From DATMAM01 sp035559995 (GTDB lineage: Bacteria; Desulfobacterota; Binatia; UBA9968), in contig DATMAM010000049.1 of NCBI GenBank assembly GCA_035559995.1, positions 32,287 to 96,286 of the forward strand: a stretch of 64,000 nt of DNA, read 5' to 3'. The notes beneath the pieces were generated by a model. That model did no database searches, was not told where the DNA came from, and was given only the letters and a program-made list of their open reading frames with translations. Positions 32,383 to 41,389 of the stretch are shown here, piece by piece. The stretch's first letter is position 1, and the number at the start of each line of letters is the position of its first letter. The position numbers and the translations under genes are program-made.

Positions 32383-33452
32383 CTACGGCGCGATCCAGCC
32401 CGCATCCTTCGTGACCTCGTCAATCGTTTTTCGGTCGTTGTCGGTAGGAAGGACCTCCTCGAGATGGCGCTCGTATGCGGGCTCGTCCAGCGCATCGCCG
32501 TGAACGCTGTAACGCTGCCCCTTAAATTCGCCGATGGCGCGGTGAAACTTGATGTCCGGCGCGTAAAGCTTCGGTCGATCGTCGGAGATTTCTCGGTTTA
32601 GAACCTCAATGAGGCTCTGGACTTCTTTGTAGTAGAGTTCTCTTGCCAGCTCGTTTACCCGTTCCGGATCGGCCACAGGCGCGGCCTCCGGTTCGTTGAA
32701 GCGACCTTTGAGGCCCCACCGGTAGGCGTTGCCCGCGCCTCTGGATCTCTCGTGCCCGAACAGATCGTAACAAGCGGAGAGCCAGTAGTTGAACCTCCGC
32801 TGTATGATGTCCAGCGGCATCCTTCCCGCGCGCCGGATTCGCTGAAGGCCCGTAAGGCCGGTGACCAGGTGGTACGATTCTTCGTTCAGCATCGGCCCCG
32901 TGCTGCGCGCGAGCGGCGCAAAGCCCGAATAGCTCTGCATTTTGAGCTGGTACATTCCGTCCCGGTCGGCGAACGCCGTAAAGGTGAAAACATCGAGCCC
33001 GCTTTGCAGGGTCTGATTGAACGCGCCGAGAATGCGCTCGCCGCGATCCGCGGAGCGCTCCAGGAGTTTGAGCGCTTCTGACCTCCGGCGTCGCCGAAAT
33101 GCTCCACCAACAGATAGCTCATCTGCCAGCCGTGGCGCATCTCCTCGGCGTTGATCCGCACAAGGCTGCGCAGATCCTTGTCGGCCGGCGCGCGGTCGAT
33201 CAGCCGCCGCCGCTGCTCGACCGACGCAAATTCGGTGTCGCCTTGCACGGTGATGAGCTTGAGCAGGAGGTCGCGCGCCTCAGGTTTTGGTATATCCGCC
33301 AGCTTCTCCCGTGCGGGCTGGCCGGCAAACTCGCCGAACAAGATCCTCCCGTTTTCCGGCTCGGAAAACTTCTCGGCGAATTCGTAACCCTGAAACACCG
33401 AAGAGAACAGGCTCGTGTCGTAGCCGATCTCCTTCTGCCAGGAGCGAAACAC
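32383..33452 (-). pseudogene. BoxB-like (benzoyl-CoA epoxidase family) di-iron oxygenase, frameshifted
   Basis: Two frames join to a protein of about 355 residues. The upstream part (to about 33085) has WQKEIGYDTSLF, LITVQGDTEFASVEQRRRL and INAEEMRHGWQMSYLLVEHFG; the downstream part continues ALKLLERSADRGERILGAFN, then TAFADRDGMYQLKMQSYSGF and LNEESYHLVTG. These are the helices and E-x-x-H di-iron ligands of BoxB/PaaA-type epoxidases. The reading frame changes by one base near 33070-33085. No ATG precedes the first conserved residues, and BoxB is usually about 470 residues, so the 5' end may also be lost. Either a recent pseudogene or an assembly error. Confidence 0.75.
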
Positions 33453-33825
33453 GTCCAGCCAGTCGTCGAACGTCGCAATGTTCCTCTTCTCGATCCGGCG
33501 GCGGCGTCAATGCAGGCGCGCGGCCCGCGCTGCGCGCCGCTCGACGACGGCTTCATTTTCGTTCGCCGCGAATCGCCCAGCCGCGTGCGACCAAATGAAT
33601 GGACCCGTCTGCCCGTACCGGCAGTCGTGCACGAAGCGGTGCGCGCAACCTCGTTGCAAACGCGATCGCGATTGCCGCGAGGAGCTCGGCTTTCTGCAGG
33701 GAAAAACGGCACAGCCAAAACGAGCAGGCTTCGGGCGTCAGGATGCTTGCCGGCCTCGGAGCTTGGCGGGCAGCGCGCGCCGGCCGTTTTTTTCGTCGCG
33801 GTCGAGCGCGCGGGTGGCGAGATTT
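33453..33825. other. Spacer upstream of the BoxB-like gene, next to tmRNA 3' end
   Basis: About 370 bases with no supportable gene. It must hold the 3' flank of ssrA and any promoter of the BoxB-like gene; I see no clear terminator. Confidence 0.5.
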
Positions 33826-34179
33826 TGGTGGAGGCGGGGGGAATCGAACCCCCGTCCGAAGATACTCCGCCGAAAGCGACTACATGCTTAGCCGGTGTTT
33901 TGCTCTCGTCCTTCAAGCTCCCACAGGCAGGATCGTGAAGGACCAGCCGGTTTGCGTCTCGGCCTCATCCCCTCCGGCAGGAGAATCGGCCCATCCCACT
34001 GATCGACGCCTTAGCCGGCCCCGTGGGAGAAAGCCGGTAAGACGCTAGCTGCGATTAGGCAGCTAGAGCGTAGTCGAAGTTATCTGCAGTTAATTTTGCA
34101 GCCTGTTTGTTTAACGGGATGAACAGGACCCCGGCATGCCGCTTCGACTTCATACCTCCGTCGAACCCAGATCGCCCCC
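33826..34179 (-). ncRNA. ssrA: tmRNA (ssrA)
   Basis: About 354 nt. The 5' end reads GGGGGCGATCTGGGTTCGAC and the 3' end has the T-arm GGGGGTTCGATTCCCCCC and the encoded CCA, forming the tRNA-Ala-like domain. The internal coding part gives the proteolysis tag AKLTADNFDYALAA followed by TAA (about 34099-34055), ending in the usual ALAA. It rescues stalled ribosomes together with SmpB, whose gene lies 140 bases upstream on the same strand. Confidence 0.96.
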
Positions 34180-34319
34180 AAAAAGATAGCCAGCGGTCAG
34201 CGGCCTCGGTCCGCGGCGATTGACATTGAACAGTTTGCAGTTTCGGGTTTGGCGACAACGCAATAGGAAAGCTTCCCATCACGGGACTTGCTTTCGGGCT
34301 GACAACCGCAAACCCGGAA

Positions 34320-34778
34320 CTAACGCGACTTCAGCGAGCGCTCGACCTCGCGCTGCACGGCCCTCTTGCGAAGGCTCTCGCGCTTGTCGTAGAGCTTCTT
34401 GCCGCGCGCGAGCGCGAGCTCGGCTTTCGCCTTGCCATTCTTGAAGTATAACCGCAGCGGGATCAGGGTCAACCCGCGCTCGGCGGTCTTGCCGGCGAGC
34501 CGGCGGATCTCGCGTTTGTGAAGAAGGAGCTTTCGCGTCCGAGTGGGGTCGTGGTTGAACTGGTTCGCCGCGGGATACGGACTGATGTGCGCGTTCAGAA
34601 GAACCGCCTCGCCTTTGACGATGCGCACGTGGCTGTCTTTTAGGTTTGCGCGCCCGTCGCGCAGCGACTTGACCTCGCTGCCGGTAAGGACCATCCCCGC
34701 CTCGAACGTTTCTTCGATGAAATAGTCGTGCCGGGCGCGGCGATTGACACAGATCGTTTTTTCTTCCGGCGCCACCAC
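34320..34778 (-). CDS. smpB: SsrA-binding protein SmpB
   Basis: 152 residues from the GTG at 34778 (a second GTG follows directly). Conserved features: NRRARHDYFIEETFEAGMVL, TGSEVKSLRDGRANLKDSH, and the C-terminal LARGKKLYDKRESLRKR, whose basic tail enters the ribosome decoding site. It forms the complex with tmRNA that releases stalled ribosomes. It begins two bases after the panC stop, so it is probably transcribed with panB-panC, and tmRNA follows. Confidence 0.95.
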   Translation of the reverse strand: MVAPEEKTICVNRRARHDYFIEETFEAGMVLTGSEVKSLRDGRANLKDSHVRIVKGEAVLLNAHISPYPAANQFNHDPTRTRKLLLHKREIRRLAGKTAERGLTLIPLRLYFKNGKAKAELALARGKKLYDKRESLRKRAVQREVERSLKSR

Positions 34779-34780
34779 GG

Positions 34781-35635
34781 CTAGCGCTCGCCGCGACGGA
34801 GAATCACGTTGTCGATCAGCCGCGCCTTGCCGATCCAAACCGCCAGCGCCAACAGGGCGGCACCGTTGACTTCGCCAACCGGCTGCAGGGTCTCGGGGTC
34901 GCACAGTTCGGCGTAGTCGAGGCGCGCGCGCGGCTCGCGCGCGATCTCGCTTCGGACGGCGGCAAGGAGCGACTCGCCGTTTCTTTCCCCGCGCCGAACC
35001 AGAACGCCGGCGAGCTCGAGCGCGCGGTGAAGGCAGAGCGCCGCCCGCCTTTCGTTCTCATCGAGGTAACTGTTGCGCGAGCTCAGCGCGAGACCGTCCT
35101 CGTCGCGCACCGTCGGGTGGCCGACGATCTCGATGTCGAAGTTGAGATCGCGGACGAGCCGGCGGACGATCTGCAGCTGCTGGAAATCTTTTTCGCCGAA
35201 GACGGCGACGTGAGGCCGCACGATGTTAAACAGCTTGGTCACGACCGTGGCGACGCCGCGAAAATGCCCCGGGCGCGCGCGGCCGCAGAGCGGCGCGCTC
35301 AGTTCGGTCACCTCGACATAGCTCTGGTAGCCCTCGGGATACATCTCCGCCGCGGCCGGGCAAAACAGCGCATCGACGCCTTCGCGCCCGAGCAGCTTGC
35401 GGTCGCGTTCGAGGTCGCGCGGATAGCCCGCGTAATCCTCGGCGGGCGAGAACTGCTTCGGGTTGACGAAAATAGAAACCACGAGCCGGTCGCCGCGCCG
35501 CCTTGCGTCGCGCACCAGCCGCAGGTGCCCCTCGTGGAGAAACCCCATCGTCGGCACCAAGGCGATGCGACCGCCGGCGCGCCTCTCGCGCTCGCTCCAA
35601 ACGCGCATCCGGTCGATCGATTCGATGATTTCCAT
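34781..35635 (-). CDS. panC: Pantothenate synthetase PanC
   Basis: 284 residues, the usual length. The nucleotidyl-transfer signature LVPTMGFLHEGHLRLVRDAR contains HEGH for ATP; further marks are VSIFVNPKQFSPAEDY, RPGHFRGVATVVTKLFNI and FGEKDFQQL. It joins pantoate and beta-alanine using ATP in the cytoplasm. It lies about 85 bases after panB, in the normal pathway order, and is followed by smpB. Confidence 0.96.
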   Translation of the reverse strand: MEIIESIDRMRVWSERERRAGGRIALVPTMGFLHEGHLRLVRDARRRGDRLVVSIFVNPKQFSPAEDYAGYPRDLERDRKLLGREGVDALFCPAAAEMYPEGYQSYVEVTELSAPLCGRARPGHFRGVATVVTKLFNIVRPHVAVFGEKDFQQLQIVRRLVRDLNFDIEIVGHPTVRDEDGLALSSRNSYLDENERRAALCLHRALELAGVLVRRGERNGESLLAAVRSEIAREPRARLDYAELCDPETLQPVGEVNGAALLALAVWIGKARLIDNVILRRGER

Positions 35636-35721
35636 AGCGGTCAGCCGTCCGCTTTCAGCCCCGGAAGTTCAAACCCATAAAGCCCGCTTTTTCGCCGAGA
35701 GCTTTGTCGCCGGTAGCTTTG

Positions 35722-36525
35722 TCAGTGAAACGAATGGCGGTCGTCGGGAAATTTTCCTTCTTTTACCTCGGCGACGAAGTTCTGCACGGCTTCGGTGGTC
35801 ACCGCTTTGAGGTTCGCGTACTGTTTCACGAATTTCGGCTTGTACATGTCGAAGAGGCCGAGCATGTCGTGCATGACCAGAACCTGGCCGTCACAGTGGG
35901 GGCCGGCGCCGATTCCAATCGTGGGAATCGACAGCCGCGCCGTGATCTCGCGCGCCAGCTCCACCGGCACCGCTTCCAAAACGACCGCAAAGGCTCCCGC
36001 CTCCTCGACCGCGATCGCGTCGCGCAGGACCGCCTCGCGCTGGTCCTTTTCCTTACCCTGCACGCGATAGCCGCCGAACCGGTGGATCGACTGCGGCGTC
36101 AGGCCGACGTGGCCCATGACCGGTATCCCTATCTGAACCATTGCGGCGATCGTCTCCGCCAGCGCGACGCCGCCCTCGAGCTTGACCGCTTCGGCGCCCG
36201 CCTCCTGAAGCAGCCTTCCGGCGTTGCGCTTCGCTTCCGCGGCGCTGATTTGGAAACTCATGAAAGGCATGTCCGCGACGACGAGCGCGCGCTCGCGCCC
36301 GCGCGCGACCGCTCGAGTGTGATAGATCACGTGTTCCAGAGTGACCGGCAGCGTGCTCGCCTCTCCCTGGATCACCGAGCCGAGCGAATCTCCGACAAGA
36401 AGGATGTCGATTCCCGCCTGATCGAAGATGCGGGCGAACGAATAGTCGTAGGCGGTAAGCACGCCGATCCTTTCGCCGCGCTCCTTCATTCTCTTAACTT
36501 CCGGCACCGTGACCTTGTTTGCCAT
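35722..36525 (-). CDS. panB: Ketopantoate hydroxymethyltransferase PanB
   Basis: 267 residues from ATG 36525 with GGGAGG upstream. Family motifs: VLTAYDYSFARIFDQAGID, LLVGDSLGSVIQGEASTLPV, ADMPFMSFQ, KLEGG and GIGAGPHCDGQVLVMHDMLG. It makes ketopantoate from ketoisovalerate and methylene-tetrahydrofolate, the first committed step to CoA. A terminator just upstream separates it from the kinase gene, so panB-panC-smpB may have its own promoter. Confidence 0.96.
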   Translation of the reverse strand: MANKVTVPEVKRMKERGERIGVLTAYDYSFARIFDQAGIDILLVGDSLGSVIQGEASTLPVTLEHVIYHTRAVARGRERALVVADMPFMSFQISAAEAKRNAGRLLQEAGAEAVKLEGGVALAETIAAMVQIGIPVMGHVGLTPQSIHRFGGYRVQGKEKDQREAVLRDAIAVEEAGAFAVVLEAVPVELAREITARLSIPTIGIGAGPHCDGQVLVMHDMLGLFDMYKPKFVKQYANLKAVTTEAVQNFVAEVKEGKFPDDRHSFH

Positions 36526-36541
36526 CGATCCTCCCGCGAAC

Positions 36542-36571
36542 AAAAAAGCCTCCCGGACCAAGCCGGAAGGC
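36542..36571 (-). terminator. Intrinsic terminator between kinase gene and panB
   Basis: On the minus strand GCCTTCCGG and CCGGGAGGC form a nine-bp stem with one G-T pair around a six-base loop, followed by TTTTTT. Confidence 0.75.
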
Positions 36572-36640
36572 CTCTTTGCGGGAATCAGTTTGCGCCCTTG
36601 CGGGCGCCCAAGTCCCTGCGACGGCTCCGTCTCGGTCCAG

Positions 36641-37282
36641 TTACCTGGATCCAAGCGGTATATAGTGCTGGGTCCCCGGACCCATATTGTTGATTTCCTT
36701 GATCAAGTCAGCCAGATCGTTGCTGCTCTCAACGAAATCAATATCCGAGGTGTTGACGACCAAAAGCGGCGTATCGTCGTAATGAAAGAAGAACTCGTTG
36801 TACGCCTGCGCCACCTCTTTCAGGTAATCCAGGGTGATCCCGCGCTCAAAGCTTTTATCCCTCTTTTTGATCCGCTTGTAAAGCACTTCGGGCCGCGCCT
36901 GGAGGTAGATCGTCAGGTCGGGTTTCGGAACCCGCGGGTCCAGGAGCTGATAAATTTGCTGATAGAGCGCCAGCTCCTCGCCGCTCAACGTGAGAGTGGC
37001 GAAGATCTTATCCTTGGCGAAAAGATAGTCCGAGACGAGGTTCTGCTTGAAGAGATCCTGCTGGCCGAGATCGCGCTGCTGTTGGTAGCGGCTCAGCAAG
37101 AAAAAGAGCTGGTTCTGAAACGCGTACGTCTTGCGGTCCTCGTAGAACTTCGGGAGAAAAGGATTGTCCTCCACGCGCTCAAAAACGGTGCGCGCCTGGA
37201 ACTCGCTGGCCAGGCTTTTGGCGAGGCTCGTTTTGCCGACCCCGATCGGGCCCTCGACGACGAGGTATCGACTCTTCTTCAT
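36641..37282 (-). CDS. Deoxynucleoside kinase
   Basis: 213 residues from ATG 37282; longer in-frame codons upstream lie opposite nagZ and are not protein-like. The P-loop is VVEGPIGVGKTSLAKSLA; FERVEDNPFLPKFYED, LFKQNLVSDYLFAKDKIF and YLQARPEVLYKRIKKRDKSF (LID) are typical of the dAdo/dGuo kinase family. It phosphorylates deoxynucleosides for salvage. Divergent from nagZ; ended by the terminator before panB. Confidence 0.92.
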   Translation of the reverse strand: MKKSRYLVVEGPIGVGKTSLAKSLASEFQARTVFERVEDNPFLPKFYEDRKTYAFQNQLFFLLSRYQQQRDLGQQDLFKQNLVSDYLFAKDKIFATLTLSGEELALYQQIYQLLDPRVPKPDLTIYLQARPEVLYKRIKKRDKSFERGITLDYLKEVAQAYNEFFFHYDDTPLLVVNTSDIDFVESSNDLADLIKEINNMGPGTQHYIPLGSR

Positions 37283-37405
37283 GGCACGCGCGCCAATGTA
37301 CACAAAGAGGCGGGAATTTTCCAGCGCGTCAAATTTCGCGTTTCGCGCACCGCGGCCCGCCCGAAGCGCGGGCAGGTTCGAGCCGCGCTGTGATATAGTT
37401 AAGAC

Positions 37406-38500
37406 GTGGCCGAAACCTTTATCGAGGAAGCCGTCGGAGAGATGCTCATGGTCGGCATCGCCGGCACGGAGCTCACGCGGGAAGAAGCGGCGCTCTTTGG
37501 CAAGTATCGCTTCGGCGGCGTCATCCTCTTTCAGCACAACCTGCGCGCGCCGAGGCAAATCTATTCCTTGTGCCGCACTCTGCGGGAGCGCGCGCCCGCG
37601 GACAAGCCGCCGCTCCTCGCGGTCGATCAAGAAGGCGGCCGCGTTCACCGGCTTCCGGCACCGTTCACCCGCTTTCCGCCCGCCGCCGTGGTCGGACGCG
37701 CCGCGGATCCTGAGCTGGCATTTGCGATGGGACGCGCGACCGCCCGCGAGCTTAACGCCGTCGGCATCAACGTGAACTTCGCCCCGGTCCTGGACGTTCT
37801 GTCCAGCCGCGCGAACCCGGTTATCGGCGATCGCGCTTTGAGTTCAGATCCGGCGCTGGTTGCAAGTTTGGGCTGGCGGATCGCCGAGGGGCTGAGATCG
37901 GGAGGGGTGATTCCGTGCGGCAAACACTTCCCGGGCCATGGCGATACCGCCAGGGATTCTCATCTGGAATTGCCGGTGGTCGCGCGCGACGCGCGGTCCC
38001 TGCGCGCGCTCGAGCTGCCGCCGTTCGTCCACGCCTGCGCGCGCGGGATCGAATCGCTGATGACCGCGCACGTCGTCTACCCCGCTCTCGACCCCGATCG
38101 GCCGGCGACCCTTTCCCGCGCGATCGTTACGGGCCTGCTCCGCGGTGAGCTCGACTACAACGGGGTTGTTTTTACCGACGATTTGGAAATGAGCGCGATC
38201 AGTCGATATCGCGACGCCGGGGAAGCGGCGCTTGCCGCGGTCGAGGCCGGGGCGGACGTGCTCTTGTTCTGCCACGAGATCGAACGCGCGCTCGAAGCGT
38301 TCGACCGGCTCGTGGACCGCGCCGAGAACGATCCCGGTTTTGAAAGCCGCGTCCGGGAAAGCGCTGCCCGAATCGCGAACCTGAAGCGGCGCTCCCTCAA
38401 GGCTTTTCCCGCGGAAGACGCGTTTGCCGAACTCGATCTCGCGGCCCACCGGCGGATCGCGCAAGCGATCACGGAAGCTTGTAGGCGCTGTACTCGATGA
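37406..38500 (+). CDS. nagZ: Beta-N-acetylhexosaminidase NagZ
   Basis: 364 residues from GTG 37406. Glycoside hydrolase family 3 marks: LLAVDQEGGRVHRLPAPFTR, NVNFAPVLDV, NPVIGDRALSSDP, and KHFPGHGDTARDSH with the catalytic His/Asp loop of NagZ. The nucleophile Asp is in VVFTDDLEMSAI. It removes GlcNAc from recycled muropeptides in the cytoplasm. The 3' end overlaps the convergent gshA gene by 32 bases. Confidence 0.93.
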   Translation: MAETFIEEAVGEMLMVGIAGTELTREEAALFGKYRFGGVILFQHNLRAPRQIYSLCRTLRERAPADKPPLLAVDQEGGRVHRLPAPFTRFPPAAVVGRAADPELAFAMGRATARELNAVGINVNFAPVLDVLSSRANPVIGDRALSSDPALVASLGWRIAEGLRSGGVIPCGKHFPGHGDTARDSHLELPVVARDARSLRALELPPFVHACARGIESLMTAHVVYPALDPDRPATLSRAIVTGLLRGELDYNGVVFTDDLEMSAISRYRDAGEAALAAVEAGADVLLFCHEIERALEAFDRLVDRAENDPGFESRVRESAARIANLKRRSLKAFPAEDAFAELDLAAHRRIAQAITEACRRCTR

Positions 38501-39798
38501 GCTTGTGCACGTCGCGCGCGAGCTCGCCTTCCCATTTTTCCACGATGATATCGGCGGGGCATTTCCCGCGCGCCAGCAGGTCCCGTAGCGGGCTGAGGTA
38601 GATCGTTTCGTCCTCGCCGTTCTGGTTCAGCGCCCGCTGGCGCCGCAAACCTTCCCAGGCGATCTGGACGAGCTCGTTGGCGAGATCCTTCAGCCAAAAG
38701 CGGCGCACGCGCGCGGCCAGCGCGCTCTGATGCGAATCGAGATAAGCCTGCATCCGTTCATCCCAGGACCAATCCTTGACGAGATCCCACGCGGCGTCCA
38801 GACAGTCGGCCTCGTACAGAACGCCTTTGACGAGCGCCGGCAGCGCGGGCATCAGCTCCGGCGGCTGGCTATCCGCGCAGCGAACCTCCAGGTAGCTTTT
38901 GATTCTCACCTCGGGAAAGAGCGTCGTCAGGTGAAGCTTCCAGTCGTCGAGCGTCGCGTAATGACCCATGTGACCGCGGGTCATGAAATGCCGAAACGTA
39001 ACGCCGGTGAAATCAATATACGCGCCGTCCCGGACGATAAAATACATCGGCACGTCGAGCGCGTATTCCATATAATGGTGGAACGAAACGTCGGCATTGA
39101 AAGCGAAGCGCAGCATGCCGGAGCGGGCCCGGTCCGTTCTCGTCCAGATGTGCTCGCGGAAGCTCCTGAAGCCGGTGAGCTCGCCCTCCACGATCGGCGA
39201 GTTGGCGAACATCGCGATGATGAGCGGAACCAGGCCCATCGCGGTGCGGAACTTGGCCATCGCGTCCTTCTCGTCGCTGTAATCGATATTGGCTTGCACC
39301 GTCGCCGTCTGCTTCATCATGCGGTGGCCCAGCGTTCCGACCTTGAGCATGTAGGGCGCCATGATCCGGTAGCGCTGTTTCGGCACCCACTCGATTTCGT
39401 CCAGGGAGCTGAAAGGCTGCATGCCGAGCCCGAGAAAGACGACGTTCAATCGCTTGGCGATCTCCAGCAGCTCGCGGATATGCTGCGTGAATTCGCTATG
39501 GGTGCAGTGAATGCTCTCGCACGGCTCGCCGCTCAGCTCGACCTGTCCTCCGGGCTCCAGGTGGATTTCGGCCTTGTCGCGTTTGAGCGCGATGATGTGG
39601 CCGTTTTCCTCGATCGGTTGCCAGCGGAAATCGTCGACGAGCGCTTTTAGAATCGTCTCGACTCCCCGCGCCCCGCCGTACGGGATCGCCTTGCCCGTCT
39701 GCCGGTCGATCCCTACTTTTTCGTACTCGGTGCCCACGCGCCATTCTGCGCGCGGCTTGCCGGAGGCGTGAAAAAATTCCTCGAGCTCGTCTTTTTTG

Positions 39799-39812
<14 letters not shown>
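38469..39812 (-). CDS. gshA: Glutamate-cysteine ligase, plant/proteobacterial type
   Basis: 447 residues. GCS2-type features: RVGTEYEKVGID near the N-terminus, AEIHLEPGGQVELSGEP, SLDEIEWVPKQRYRIM, HRMMKQTATVQANIDY and SPIVEGELTGFRSFREHIW. This class makes gamma-glutamylcysteine, first step to glutathione. No gshB is in the window. The ATG lies inside the end of mtnA (14-base overlap), so the two are translationally coupled. Confidence 0.92.
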
Positions 39813-40830
<1,018 letters not shown>

Positions 40831-40970
40831 GGGGAATTTTTTCGCTTCGGCAGGAAACGATCCATATTATTAGGGACGAAGACGAACGGTCAAGGGGGGC
40901 GAAAGAGACGCGAAATCAAGACTCAAGCGCGCGAGAGAGAACCCGCAAAGCGTCGACAAAAAACCGCGCC

Positions 40971-41357
40971 TTACTCGGACTCCGCGATCACGAACGCCAT
41001 CGCGTGCTCCTCGGTGTGCGTGAGGGAGACCGCCAAGCGCCGGATGCCGCGCTCTTCGGCCAACCGCCGCGCGGCGCGGTAAAGCGTGATTCGCGGCGCG
41101 CCCCCCGGCGCGTTGACCACCTCGATGTCGCGCCAGGCCAACTTGGCGCCCCAGCCGTGGCCGAGCGCTTTCATCACGGCTTCCTTGGCGGCAAAACGAG
41201 CCGCGTAGCTCTCGTGCTTGCGCCGGCGCTTCTCGCAGTAAGCGATTTCTTTGTCGGTAAAGACCCGCTCTCGCAACCGGCGGCCGATCTTGGGATCCTC
41301 CAAGGCGGCGCGAATGCGCGGCACCTCGATCAAATCGATCCCCAGGCTGACGACCAT
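40971..41357 (-). CDS. acpS: Holo-acyl-carrier-protein synthase AcpS
   Basis: 128 residues, normal length. GIDLIEVPRIRAAL carries the first metal Asp; RVFTDKEIAYC and YAARFAAKEAVMKALGHGW the phosphopantetheinyl transferase core; VSLTHTEEHAMAFVIAE the C-terminal strand. It loads 4'-phosphopantetheine on ACP. It follows rnr by 32 bases on the same strand, likely the same operon. Confidence 0.95.
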   Translation of the reverse strand: MVVSLGIDLIEVPRIRAALEDPKIGRRLRERVFTDKEIAYCEKRRRKHESYAARFAAKEAVMKALGHGWGAKLAWRDIEVVNAPGGAPRITLYRAARRLAEERGIRRLAVSLTHTEEHAMAFVIAESE

Positions 41358-41389
41358 GCCCGACTCTTACGTTGTTTTTGTGGCTTTCG

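Noticed and set aside
37283..37648. N-terminal extension of the deoxynucleoside kinase by about 120 codons.
   Set aside because: It lies opposite the start of nagZ, and the normal kinase N-terminus begins at 37282.
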